Shown here: piece by piece, positions 26,274-35,036 of the stretch | Numbering within the stretch: the stretch's first letter is position 1 | How the letters are laid out: each line of letters opens with the position of its first letter | Assembly: GCA_027484655.1 (NCBI GenBank) | Contig: JAIXSM010000044.1 | Location: 1-64,000 of the forward strand | DNA: 64,000 nucleotides | Source of the DNA: Hyphomicrobiales bacterium | Lineage (GTDB): Bacteria; Pseudomonadota; Alphaproteobacteria; Rhizobiales; Beijerinckiaceae | Reading direction: 5' to 3' | Program-made: the position numbers and the translations under genes | The notes under the pieces: generated by a model | Database searches by the model: none | Told to the model about the DNA's origin: nothing | Seen by the model: the letters and a program-made list of their open reading frames with translations, nothing else

Positions 26274-26741
26274 ATGAGCACTTCAGTGTGGGAGAGGCCA
26301 GGCATTGTCCGCCATGCAGGCGACATCGTGCGCTCATTTCGCCATCTGGTCGGCCGCGATCTTCTTCCGCCGGCTGCGGCTCCGGCGAACCTTGCGGTCA
26401 TGCTCCGCGACGCGCCCTTCGTCGTTCTGTCTCACGGCCTTGAGGCTGATCCCGTGCTCAACTACGGCAACCGCGCGGCGCTGGCCTTGTGGGAGATGGA
26501 TTTCGCCGAATTGACGCGAATGCCCTCCCGCGTGACCGCAGAGCCCATGTTGCGGGAAGAGCGCGAGCGCCTGCTCGCGGTCGCCGCTGCGAAGGGTTAC
26601 ATCGACGACTACGCCGGCGTCAGGATCAGTTCATCCGGCCGTCGCTTTCGCATCGAGAACGCCATCATCTGGAATGTGCAGGACGAGAGCGGCGCGCCTC
26701 GGGGACAGGCCGCCACGTTTGATCGATGGACGTTCCTCTGA
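26274..26741 (+). CDS. MEKHLA (PAS-like) domain protein
   Basis: A 155-residue cytoplasmic protein matching the MEKHLA domain, a PAS-related sensor fold: LNYGNRAALALWEMDF near the middle and GRRFRIENAIIWNV followed by GQAATF near the end. Stand-alone bacterial copies have no firm function. The ATG at 26274 is preceded by GAGG. Its last 16 bases overlap the next gene, so the two are probably co-translated. Confidence 0.8.
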   Translation: MSTSVWERPGIVRHAGDIVRSFRHLVGRDLLPPAAAPANLAVMLRDAPFVVLSHGLEADPVLNYGNRAALALWEMDFAELTRMPSRVTAEPMLREERERLLAVAAAKGYIDDYAGVRISSSGRRFRIENAIIWNVQDESGAPRGQAATFDRWTFL

Positions 26742-27346
26742 ACGCGCCGGCGTCCGCAGACGCCACCTCCCGCGCCTACCGACGCACGATCTGGCTCATC
26801 GCGGGCGGCGTCTGCCTTTTTGCGGCAGGGGAGGCGGCGCTGGCGCTTCATCTGGGATCGCGGCAGTTGCTGAAGGACGCCCTCGATTGGGGTTACGACG
26901 TGGCGATCTATGCGCTCGCCGCGTTCGTGTTCGGTCGTGGTGCGCGCGCGGAGCAGGCCAGCGCGCTGGCTATCGCGGCAATTCTCGCCGCGGCCGCTGT
27001 CCACACCCTCTACGATCTGGCCGACAAGATCTCGAACCCGCGGCCCATCGAGCCTTTCGTCATCGGCTTTTCCGCGATCAGCGCCGCAGCAATTGGCTAT
27101 GTGATTCTACTCTCGCTGATTCGCTTCCGGCGCGATGAAAATCCGCTGGTGCGCGCCACGTGGGTGTCCACGCGCAACGCGGTGATCGCGACCACGGTGT
27201 TCGCCGGCGCAACGTGGGCGACACGGACGGCGAGCGTCCGTTGGCCTGAGTACGCGCTGGATGTGTTCGGCGCCGCGTTGCTGATCCAGGGGGCGTGCGC
27301 CATCGTGCTTGCCGCCATGCGGGATCGGCGAACGTCCGGCCTCTGA
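26726..27346 (+). CDS. Small CDF-like membrane protein
   Basis: A 206-residue membrane protein with about six hydrophobic segments. The stretch LLKDALDWGYDVAIYAL resembles the metal-binding second helix of cation diffusion facilitators, and WVSTRNAVIATTVF resembles the fifth helix, although the usual metal-binding Asp there is Ala. It lacks the C-terminal cytoplasmic domain. Metal transport is therefore uncertain. It overlaps the MEKHLA gene and precedes the TraX-like gene. Confidence 0.6.
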   Translation: MDVPLNAPASADATSRAYRRTIWLIAGGVCLFAAGEAALALHLGSRQLLKDALDWGYDVAIYALAAFVFGRGARAEQASALAIAAILAAAAVHTLYDLADKISNPRPIEPFVIGFSAISAAAIGYVILLSLIRFRRDENPLVRATWVSTRNAVIATTVFAGATWATRTASVRWPEYALDVFGAALLIQGACAIVLAAMRDRRTSGL

Positions 27347-27404
27347 ATGTTTGCGCCTGCGCGGCGCAGGCGCCATGCTGCGGCTCGCCACTGAAGCCGG
27401 ATAC

Positions 27405-28181
27405 ATGCGCGCGCCAGTTCCTGTCACCACGACCGATCTCCTCAAGCTCGCCGGCCTGACGCTGGTGCTGATCGACCATTACGGCCTGTTTTTTGACCCC
27501 AACGCCGATTGGTGGCGGGTTGTCGGACGCGGGGCTGCGCCAGTCTTTTTCTTCCTGATCGGCTTCGCGCGCACGCGCACCGTGCCGTGGATGTGGATCG
27601 TCCTTGGGGCGATCCTGACCGCGCTTGATGCATTCGTCTCGGATGGGCTGGAGGATGTCTCGCTCAACATCCTGTTCAACTTCGCTCTCATCCGGCTGGT
27701 CTCTCCATGGATCGAGCGTCACGTCCTCGAACGTCGATGGGGACTGCCGGCGCTTGCGATTCTCTGCGTCGCGTTGATCCCGCTCGCTGGCCTGCTGCTT
27801 GAATACGGCGCTTCCGGTTGGCTTTGGGCGCTGGTGGGCTTCGCCGCGCGCGAAGCCCTTGTTTCGCGCGACGTTCATATCCGCCGCATGCGCAACATGG
27901 TCGCGACGATTGCGTTGTCTGCATATGTCGTCAGCGAGAGCATCGACTTTGAGTTCGACGCGCTCCAGACAGGCGCGCTATTTGGGCTGATGGCGGCGCT
28001 GACGGCGGCTTTCCTGCATTTTCGTCGCGTGGACGCGCCGGGGAGCTTTCCCGCGCCCCTCTCGCGAAGCGTTCACTGGATCGGTCGGCGGTCTCTGGAG
28101 ATCTACGCGGTATCGCTTTTCATCATGCAGGCGCTCGGCTACGCGCTCGAAATCGGCGTTGATGAGGATGAGGAAAGCTGA
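27405..28181 (+). CDS. TraX-like membrane protein
   Basis: A membrane protein of about 258 residues with roughly eight hydrophobic segments and the TraX pattern: TDLLKLAGLTLVLIDHYG at the start and RSLEIYAVSLFIMQ at the end. TraX was first described as the F-pilin acetylase; most chromosomal homologues are uncharacterised acyltransferase-like membrane proteins. The start at 27405 was chosen because family members begin close to the TDLLK motif; ATG 27375 is an alternative. Confidence 0.75.
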   Translation: MRAPVPVTTTDLLKLAGLTLVLIDHYGLFFDPNADWWRVVGRGAAPVFFFLIGFARTRTVPWMWIVLGAILTALDAFVSDGLEDVSLNILFNFALIRLVSPWIERHVLERRWGLPALAILCVALIPLAGLLLEYGASGWLWALVGFAAREALVSRDVHIRRMRNMVATIALSAYVVSESIDFEFDALQTGALFGLMAALTAAFLHFRRVDAPGSFPAPLSRSVHWIGRRSLEIYAVSLFIMQALGYALEIGVDEDEES

Positions 28182-28249
28182 GGCTTCATCCTTATGGCGG
28201 CGACTGCTAGCATAGGCGCGCCGCTCCGAAGAAGCGGCGGGAGGAGCCC

Positions 28250-28888
28250 ATGGATATCACGCTATACTACGCGCCAAACACATGCGCGCTGGCGCCTTTT
28301 ATCTCGTTGCGGGAGGCGGGAGCCGACTTCAAGGTGAAAGCGCTCAACTTTCGCAAGAAGGAGCAGATGGCGGCCGACTACATGGCGATGACTCCGAAGC
28401 ATAAGGTGCCCCTGCTCATCGTGGACGGGCGCGGGCTTACGGAAAATCCCGCCATTCAGCTCTGGATCGCGCGTACGTTCCCGCAAGCCCGCCTGCTGCC
28501 GCAAGATCCCTGGCGCGAGGTTGAGGCTATCTCGGTGCTTTCGTGGTGCGCCTCCGGGATCCACCCGCACCTCAGCCGCATCAATTCGCCGGAGAAGTAC
28601 TGTTGCGCAGATGTTTCCGTAGAAGAGGCCAAAGCCCTGGGCTACCGGTTTCTGGACGAGAACTTTCAGGTTCTTGAAAAGATGCTGAGTGGCCGCGAGT
28701 TTCTATTCGATCACTTCACCGCGGCGGATGCTCACATGTTCTGGTGTCTGCGCCGTGCGCAGCAACTCGGCTTCGACCTTGCAGGTCTGCCGAATTGCCT
28801 CTCGTACTTTGATCGTATCTCGCAGCGTCCGAGTGTACGCGACGTTGTCGCGTTCGAGGCGCAGACCCTCGCCGCGTTTGCCGCATGA
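28250..28888 (+). CDS. Glutathione S-transferase
   Basis: A 212-residue cytosolic GST. The thioredoxin-like N-terminal domain has YYAPNTCALAPFISLREAG at residues 6-24, a cis-Pro in KVPLLI and TENPAIQLW; the helical C-terminal domain starts near residue 90. It conjugates or reduces electrophiles with glutathione. It has its own GGAGGAG site and is separated from the convergent UbiD gene by a strong palindrome. Confidence 0.9.
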   Translation: MDITLYYAPNTCALAPFISLREAGADFKVKALNFRKKEQMAADYMAMTPKHKVPLLIVDGRGLTENPAIQLWIARTFPQARLLPQDPWREVEAISVLSWCASGIHPHLSRINSPEKYCCADVSVEEAKALGYRFLDENFQVLEKMLSGREFLFDHFTAADAHMFWCLRRAQQLGFDLAGLPNCLSYFDRISQRPSVRDVVAFEAQTLAAFAA

Positions 28889-28891
28889 TGT

Positions 28892-28913
28892 GCGGCGCCC
28901 GCGCGGGCGCCGC
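28892..28913. terminator. Bidirectional hairpin between GST and UbiD genes
   Basis: GCGGCGCCCG at 28892-28901 is the exact reverse complement of the arm at 28904-28913. It fills the 33-base gap between the stops of two convergent genes, so it can terminate transcripts from both sides. No long T-run follows on either strand. Confidence 0.7.
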
Positions 28914-28921
28914 CAAAGCCT

Positions 28922-30385
28922 TTACTTCAGCAGGTGGCCGAACTTCTGGCGCGCCAGCTTGCGCATCTCGGGCGGCGGCTGGTTCACCTTCGGGTACTGG
29001 TCCTTCCAGTAGAACGGCTTGCACGCGTCAATAATGGCGCGGCTGTTGGTGAAGTCGCCCTTCGCCTTGCGTTCCGGCTCAATACGCGGATCGAGCGGCG
29101 TCGACCATGCATTCGTGATGATGTCGATGGACGTCGCCGGGTCCGAGCGGGTGAGCACGGCCCACATCACTTCCTCAAGACTCGACACATCGATGTCGTC
29201 ATCGACGACGATCACATATCGCCCCGCATACGCGCCCGAATGGCACATGGCGGCCACATGGCCGGCCTGCTTGGCGTGGCCGCCATACCGCTGCTTGATC
29301 GCCACAGCGAGGAGAAGGCGCGCGTTGCCGATCTCATGGGCCCAGACGCTGGTGACGTCGGGCACGCCAGCCTTGGTGATGTTTTCCCGCACGATGGCTG
29401 AGCGCGTGAGCGCGCGGTAGCGCGAGATTTCATCCGGCGGGCGCTGTGGCGCGCAGCCCAGCAGCATGGGGTCATTGCGATAGTAGATGGCCTTGATGTC
29501 CATCACCGGTTCGTCGCGAACATCGGAACCATAATAGCCGAACCATTCGCCGAACGGACCCTCCGGAGCGACGTTGCCGGGTTGCACGTAACCTTCGATC
29601 ACGATCTCGGCGTTCGCAGGGACGGGAAGCCCCGTGATCGGCGTTTTGACGAGTTCCACGGGTTTGCCGCGCAGGCCGCCGATGACTTCGTATTCGCAAA
29701 CGCCGTAGGGAATTTCGCTCGACGACATCAGGAACGACATCGGGTCGCAGCCAACGACGATCGCCACTGGCATGGGCTCGCCGCGCTTTTCGTACTTGTC
29801 GCGCATGATGCGCCCGTGCTTGCCGGGCGAGATGTAGAAGCCGACGCGCTTCTCATCATGGATCATGACGCGGTAGGTGCCGCAGTTGATCCAGCCCTCT
29901 TCTGGATCACGCGTGACGTTGAAAGAGCCAGTTCCAATGTAGCGTCCGCCATCCTCCGGATGCCACATGGGCGTGGGGAACTTCGTCACGTCCACGTCCT
30001 CGCCCTTCATCACGTTTTCGAAGATGGGGCCGTCGTTGACGAAGACAGGCGGAATGCGCTTCAGGTCCGCCATGTAGTTTGTGCGGAAGGCTTCGCTGAG
30101 TTCGAGCTTGTTAAGATGGTGCGGGAAGCCGAGTGTCATCTTCTGGCGGTCTCCGCCGAAGAAGTTCACCAGCACGCGACTGCCAGGCAATGTGCCGGGC
30201 ACATCCTCGAAGATGATGCATGGCGCGGACTCTTCGTGCAGGACGACCTCAGCCGCCATGCCAATCTCTTGCTGCCAGCTGAGCCCCTTGACGCGCTTGA
30301 CTTCACCCATCTCCTCGGCAAGCGCAAGCCACTCGCGAAGGTCTTCGTATTGCAGGTTGGGCGTGATCGCCTTCGCCTCGGTCAT
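28922..30385 (-). CDS. UbiD-family decarboxylase
   Basis: A 487-residue enzyme of the UbiD family, which reversibly decarboxylates aromatic or unsaturated acids with prenylated FMN. Family segments visible are NCGTYRVMIHDEKRVGFY, the EYEVIGGLRGKPVELVKT stretch, and GPFGEWFGYY near residue 280. No ubiX gene for the cofactor is in the window. It starts 27 bases after the TAXI-type gene on the same strand, and the neighbourhood of Rieske oxygenase and aldolase genes suggests aromatic-acid catabolism and not ubiquinone synthesis. Confidence 0.9.
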   Translation of the reverse strand: MTEAKAITPNLQYEDLREWLALAEEMGEVKRVKGLSWQQEIGMAAEVVLHEESAPCIIFEDVPGTLPGSRVLVNFFGGDRQKMTLGFPHHLNKLELSEAFRTNYMADLKRIPPVFVNDGPIFENVMKGEDVDVTKFPTPMWHPEDGGRYIGTGSFNVTRDPEEGWINCGTYRVMIHDEKRVGFYISPGKHGRIMRDKYEKRGEPMPVAIVVGCDPMSFLMSSSEIPYGVCEYEVIGGLRGKPVELVKTPITGLPVPANAEIVIEGYVQPGNVAPEGPFGEWFGYYGSDVRDEPVMDIKAIYYRNDPMLLGCAPQRPPDEISRYRALTRSAIVRENITKAGVPDVTSVWAHEIGNARLLLAVAIKQRYGGHAKQAGHVAAMCHSGAYAGRYVIVVDDDIDVSSLEEVMWAVLTRSDPATSIDIITNAWSTPLDPRIEPERKAKGDFTNSRAIIDACKPFYWKDQYPKVNQPPPEMRKLARQKFGHLLK

Positions 30386-30412
30386 ATCATCTTCCTCTTG
30401 CGAATGAGTGCC

Positions 30413-31303
30413 TCAGGCCAGAAGTCTGGCGGCGCGATAGGCCGCCTTCGCGCCCTCATGCAAGGGCACGCCGCTGAACTCGAATGCGCTGGCGCCCTGC
30501 GTCCGCAGGGGCTCGAAAAGATCCGGCAGCCCTGTATAGAGCGGCTCCAGTTGCGTCAGCGCGGTTGCGTTGTCGACAATGGCGGCCACGACGCTCTTCA
30601 CCATGGCGGCGTCAGCGCGCGCGTGGGTTACGATCACATTCACCACCGCCGGCTGCGCTGTTTCATGCGTGACGCAACGCAGTTGGCCCGGCAACAGCCG
30701 CGTCGGCCGATACAGAGGCTGAAAAGCGAGTACGCGTGCGAGGTCGTCGCCCCATTCAAGAATACGCAGGTCTGTGTCCTGATCCAGGGCGCTCATCACG
30801 CGGTTGGGGATCGGGCATTGCAGTTGCGCATCGACCTCGCCAGCACGAAGCGCTTGCGCGCCCTGGGCGAAGTCGAGATTGATGACAGTGACGTCGCCCG
30901 CCTCGAAGCCAAGCGCGCGAAACATCGTGTCGGCGTGCTGCGCCATGCCGCTTTTCGCCGGCCCCACGCAGACGCGTCGCCCGCGCAGATCAGAGACGGC
31001 TTTGAGCGGAGAGTCGGCGCGAGCGATGAAGAAAAGCGGACCTGCGTTCGCTGGAGCAACCATGCGCAGGTCGATGGGAGCCTTGAAGGGCGCCTCGCCG
31101 CGCAGCGCGCGGCCGATCCAGTTCGACGCCATGAAGCCGAAATCAATGGAGCCGCGATCAAGCTCCTCCGCGTTTTCAATGCTCGCGGACAGGGCGGTCA
31201 CCACATCGACTTTGCTCGCGACGCCCTTGCTTTCCAGCAAGGTCTTCAGCGCTACGCCTTGGGCGAGAAATGTGCTTCCCGGTTCGGCGGTGCCGATACG
31301 CAT
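30413..31303 (-). CDS. TAXI-type solute-binding protein without signal peptide
   Basis: A 296-residue protein of the TAXI (TRAP-associated extracytoplasmic) family. It begins at the fold start, MRIGTAEPGSTFLAQG, with GGGAGG just upstream, so there is no signal peptide. The longer frame to 31369 adds only polar residues, not a leader. The core contains DFGFMASNWIG and DLRGRRVCVGPAKSG. No TRAP membrane protein is nearby. It lies directly before the UbiD gene and may be cytoplasmic, acting as a ligand-binding partner or enzyme; a misread start is the alternative. Confidence 0.8.
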   Translation of the reverse strand: MRIGTAEPGSTFLAQGVALKTLLESKGVASKVDVVTALSASIENAEELDRGSIDFGFMASNWIGRALRGEAPFKAPIDLRMVAPANAGPLFFIARADSPLKAVSDLRGRRVCVGPAKSGMAQHADTMFRALGFEAGDVTVINLDFAQGAQALRAGEVDAQLQCPIPNRVMSALDQDTDLRILEWGDDLARVLAFQPLYRPTRLLPGQLRCVTHETAQPAVVNVIVTHARADAAMVKSVVAAIVDNATALTQLEPLYTGLPDLFEPLRTQGASAFEFSGVPLHEGAKAAYRAARLLA

Positions 31304-31396
31304 ATGTCCTCCCGCGACGCTCTGGCGTCCCTTTTTTATTGCGCCACCAAGTAAGGAGCGGCCTTGCATCGTGTCAAGTCGCCGCCAGCGCCCGCG

Positions 31397-32413
31397 TCAG
31401 TAGCCCATCATCTTTGTGACGCGCGCGACAAGCGGCTTGGGCGCGGCGTAGAGTTCTTGCACGAACGATTGCATGCGCTCTCCATCGAGCGGACGTATTT
31501 CGAGGCCGCGCTTGGTGGCGGTCGCCACGAACTCGGGGTCCGCGAGAGTGGCTGCGAGCGCCTTGCGCAGAATGGCGACGCGCTCTGCTGGGACGCCGGG
31601 CGGCGCAGCGACCGGCCGCGCCACTTCAAGCTGACCGAAGATGAGGTTGAACGCTTGGCGATCATCATCGGATTTAATGAGATCAGCGGCGTTGGGCACG
31701 TTCGGCAATTCAGGGTGGCGCTCCAGCCCCATCTGCACAACGATGCGCAACTCGCCGGTGTCGAGATACTTCTGGTACGATGACTTCACGCTGGACATCC
31801 AGAGACCGCAGCTTCCGTCCACCTCGCCGCGCTCGGCGGCAAGAACCACGTCGCGTGTCCCCTTGTAGCCGTGGATGATCTTGATCTTTGTGCCCAGCAG
31901 CGTGTTGAGCGCGATGGCGTCCTGCGTCATCGAGGTTGTGGCGCCGTAGGAGCCGACCAGCGTTTCCGTCGCCCTCAGGCTTTCGAGCGAAGTTCCCCTG
32001 CCGCGGTTCCAGAAGCCGCAGGTGGTCACTTCGCGGTTGGCGTTGCCGAGCCAGTTGAACTTTGTGGCGTCGAACTGGACGCCGGCGATCCCCCACATGG
32101 GCTCAAAAGCGATCCAGCCGCCGAACACGCCGATGCTCGTGCCGTCCTTCGGCGCCACATTGTAAAGCCAGTTCGCAGTGACGCGCCCGCCGGCGCCCGG
32201 CCTGTTCTGGGGCGTGACGGTGGGAGAGCCTGGGACGTGGCGGCCGAGGAACTCCGCGATTACGCGGCCGTACGCGTCGAAACCGCCTCCAACATCGGCT
32301 CCGATGTCCACGGAGATGGTCTTGCCCCGGTAGAAATCAGCCTGTGCGAATGCAGGCGAGGTAGCTAACGCGCACACACATGATGCGGTCGCCAGCGCGA
32401 GACGTGCGCTCAT
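31397..32413 (-). CDS. TctC/Bug-family periplasmic binding protein
   Basis: A 338-residue receptor with a signal peptide ending in SPAFAQ, then ADFYRGKTISVDIGADVGG, the family start. It contains two Cys (CGFWN and SCGLWM regions) at spots shared with the copy at 18103. It is upstream of the TAXI and UbiD genes on the same strand and divergent from the aldo/keto reductase gene, so it probably supplies ligand for the same pathway. No TctAB genes are present. Confidence 0.87.
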   Translation of the reverse strand: MSARLALATASCVCALATSPAFAQADFYRGKTISVDIGADVGGGFDAYGRVIAEFLGRHVPGSPTVTPQNRPGAGGRVTANWLYNVAPKDGTSIGVFGGWIAFEPMWGIAGVQFDATKFNWLGNANREVTTCGFWNRGRGTSLESLRATETLVGSYGATTSMTQDAIALNTLLGTKIKIIHGYKGTRDVVLAAERGEVDGSCGLWMSSVKSSYQKYLDTGELRIVVQMGLERHPELPNVPNAADLIKSDDDRQAFNLIFGQLEVARPVAAPPGVPAERVAILRKALAATLADPEFVATATKRGLEIRPLDGERMQSFVQELYAAPKPLVARVTKMMGY

Positions 32414-32617
32414 GACGTTTCCCCCTGTCGGCCCGCGTTCTGGTCGCGGCTTTGACGAACGAAGCGAGGCTAGGCGAATTCGGCCTCGTGTTCAAGCAAT
32501 CGCGCGAGAGCTTGTGTCCCGGGCGCAGCGTGTTATTTTCCGCCGCAATCCGGGCTGAAGCCGGAAACGGGAGGACGCACGACCGAAACCGGTCGTAGCG
32601 GGAGGCGAGTCGCACAC

Positions 32618-33673
32618 ATGAAGTATCGCCGTCTGGGCCGCACCGGGCTCGAGGTTTCGGAAGTGTCGTTTGGCACGGGCGATAACGCCGGGCTCATGAC
32701 CATTGCGCCTGAAGAGGATCGTTTCGGCGCGTTCGAGCGCGCCCTGGAGATTGGCGTAAATTACTTCGACACATCTCCTGATTACGGCAAAGGCCGTGCT
32801 GAAGAGAATCTTGGGCGGGCCCTGCGGCGGTTTGCAGGCGCAGCCGGGCGGCCGTTGTATGTCTCCACCAAGGTGGAGATCATGGCCAACGACTTTGATG
32901 ACATCGCGGGCGCTGTGGTGCGCTCCACGGAGGCGAGCCTCGCCCGCCTTGGCGTTGAGTCCATCGATGTGATGATGATCCACAATCCGCCGCGGCATGT
33001 GCGTGATCCCTCTGTCGCGCATTGGCATCCGCTCACGCCAGACGACATGCTGGGACCAGCGCTTGAAGGGCTTGAGAAGGTTCGCGCACAAGGGAAGGTC
33101 CGTTGGTTCGGCTTCACATGCGAGAATGCGGAAGCCTCCGCGGTCAAACAGGTGATCGCCTCGGGAAGCTATGACGTCATCAACTGCTGGTACAACATGG
33201 TGAACCCCACCGCCGGCTTCATCATGCCCGACGGTGTGCGCTACGGACAAGGTTATGATAACTACGATGGCATCATCACCCATGCAGGGGAGCATGATGT
33301 GGGCGTCGCAGTCATCAGGCCGCTTTCTGGCGGCGCGCTCACGCCGCAGGTGATCGAGGCCGGAGCCGCGGGGCGTCATCGTCACGCGGGCGGAATCTAC
33401 ACGCGCAAGCCCGCCACGTTCCGGCCCGAGATCGAGCGAGGGCGCGCGTTCGCTTTTCTGCATCAGGAGAGCCGCACGTTGCCGCAGGCCGCATATCAAT
33501 TTGCGCTCGCTCATCCGGCGGTTTCCACCATTGTTGGCGGTTTCTCCGATATGGCGCAGTTGCAGGAGATTGCGCGGATCGAGGCGCTTCCGCCGCTTAC
33601 AACCGACGACTGGGCGCGCATCCGCGCCGCCTACGCCGCTAATTTCTATCTCGACGCCGTCGCGCAAGACTAA
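32618..33673 (+). CDS. Aldo/keto reductase
   Basis: A 351-residue NADPH-dependent oxidoreductase. The catalytic tetrad is visible: Asp51 and Tyr56 in YFDTSPDYGKG, Lys85 in VSTKVE and His122 in MMIHNP. The start begins MKYRRLGRTGLEVSEVSFG, typical of the family. It leads a plus-strand series with a Rieske oxygenase, TctC and aldolase genes, separated by only 21 bases from the oxygenase. It may reduce or oxidise a carbonyl or diol intermediate. Confidence 0.88.
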   Translation: MKYRRLGRTGLEVSEVSFGTGDNAGLMTIAPEEDRFGAFERALEIGVNYFDTSPDYGKGRAEENLGRALRRFAGAAGRPLYVSTKVEIMANDFDDIAGAVVRSTEASLARLGVESIDVMMIHNPPRHVRDPSVAHWHPLTPDDMLGPALEGLEKVRAQGKVRWFGFTCENAEASAVKQVIASGSYDVINCWYNMVNPTAGFIMPDGVRYGQGYDNYDGIITHAGEHDVGVAVIRPLSGGALTPQVIEAGAAGRHRHAGGIYTRKPATFRPEIERGRAFAFLHQESRTLPQAAYQFALAHPAVSTIVGGFSDMAQLQEIARIEALPPLTTDDWARIRAAYAANFYLDAVAQD

Positions 33674-33694
33674 GAAAAACCCGGGAGAACGAAC

Positions 33695-34984
33695 ATGCTC
33701 ACCGCCGAGAAGAACGATGTGCTCTGCCGCACAGGCGCGAACACGCCGATGGGCCGGCTGATGCGGCGGTATTGGCTTCCCGTTTGTCTCGGCTCCGATC
33801 TCGTCGCTGGCGGCGCCCCCAAACGCGTGCGGTTGCTTGGCGAGGATCTCGTCGCGTACCGCAGTCCGGACGGTTCGATTGGTCTTATTGAGGAGGCGTG
33901 CCCGCATCGCGGCGTGTCGTTGGCGCTTGCCCGCAACGAGGAATGCGGCTTGCGCTGCCTGTATCATGGCTGGGTGATGAACGGCGACGGGCAGGTGGTG
34001 GAGACGCCCGCGGAGCCCGAAGGCAGCCGCATGAAGGAGCGCGTGCGGTTCTCGTCTTATCCCTTGCGGGAATCCGGGGTGTTCGTGTTCGCCTGCATGG
34101 GGCCGCGGGAGCTGGCGCCGCCGCCGCTCGACTTCGAGTTCGCGGATCTGCCTGCGTCCCATGTGCTTGTCATGCGCTCTGTCGAGGAGTGCAACTGGGC
34201 GCAATGCATCGAGGGCGTCCTTGATTCCGCCCATTCCAACTATCTGCATTCCGACGGCATCAAGCCGAAGGGCGGTCTTGCGCTCACCGAGGAGGCGGAT
34301 CTGAAGCTTGCGCAGTTCGCGCGCCCCTCGAATGATGGCGCGCCGCGCCTGGAGGTGGAGCCGCAGCCTTACGGGTTCCGCTACGCTGCGCTCCGTCGTC
34401 CGCTGAAGGATCCGGATGTGAACACTTATGTGCGCATCACGCTGTTCGTTGCGCCTGTGTATGCGATCTTCCCGGCCCCGAAAGGCTGGGCGTCCATGCA
34501 GATGTTCGTCCCCATCGATGATGACCGCACCATGTTCTACTACGTTTTGTGGAAGCGCGACGCGCCCATCGACGATGAGACCCGCGAGCGCTACCTCATC
34601 CAGCACGGCATGAAGGTCGGCGTCGATATGGATGAGAACTTCCGCAAGTTCGGCAATCGGGACAACAACTGGCTTCAGGATCGCGAGCTGATGCAAAGCG
34701 GTCGAAGCTTCTCGGGCATTCCTGGCATCAACACGGAAGATTTCGCCGTGCAGGAAAGCATGGGAAGGATCGTAGATCGGACGCGCGAGCATCTGGGCGC
34801 CAGCGATCTGGCGGTCATTCATTTCCGGCGTACGATGATCGATGCGGCGGAGCGACTCGCGCGGGATGGCGCGAATCCTGTGGGTCTTGCGAGTCCTGCG
34901 GACTATCGAAAACTCGCCAGCGGCGAGGGCATGGCGCCCATCGGGGAGGATTGGCGCCGACTGTTCCCGACTGAACTGGCATAG
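33695..34984 (+). CDS. Rieske oxygenase, phthalate 4,5-dioxygenase type
   Basis: A 429-residue aromatic-ring-hydroxylating oxygenase alpha subunit. The Rieske [2Fe-2S] ligands are Cys69-His71 (CPHRG) and Cys88-His91 (CLYHGW). The mononuclear iron site includes His180 and His185 in LDSAHSNYLH. Its length and the N-terminal TGANTPMGRLMRRYW pattern fit the phthalate-dioxygenase or related O-demethylase group. The required reductase is not encoded nearby. The substrate is probably a carboxylated aromatic compound, inferred from the UbiD and receptor genes around it. Confidence 0.9.
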   Translation: MLTAEKNDVLCRTGANTPMGRLMRRYWLPVCLGSDLVAGGAPKRVRLLGEDLVAYRSPDGSIGLIEEACPHRGVSLALARNEECGLRCLYHGWVMNGDGQVVETPAEPEGSRMKERVRFSSYPLRESGVFVFACMGPRELAPPPLDFEFADLPASHVLVMRSVEECNWAQCIEGVLDSAHSNYLHSDGIKPKGGLALTEEADLKLAQFARPSNDGAPRLEVEPQPYGFRYAALRRPLKDPDVNTYVRITLFVAPVYAIFPAPKGWASMQMFVPIDDDRTMFYYVLWKRDAPIDDETRERYLIQHGMKVGVDMDENFRKFGNRDNNWLQDRELMQSGRSFSGIPGINTEDFAVQESMGRIVDRTREHLGASDLAVIHFRRTMIDAAERLARDGANPVGLASPADYRKLASGEGMAPIGEDWRRLFPTELA

Positions 34985-35036
34985 GTAAAGAAGAGGGCGC
35001 GAGCGCTGGTCGCCGACGCAGGGGGGGGAGTGACAA

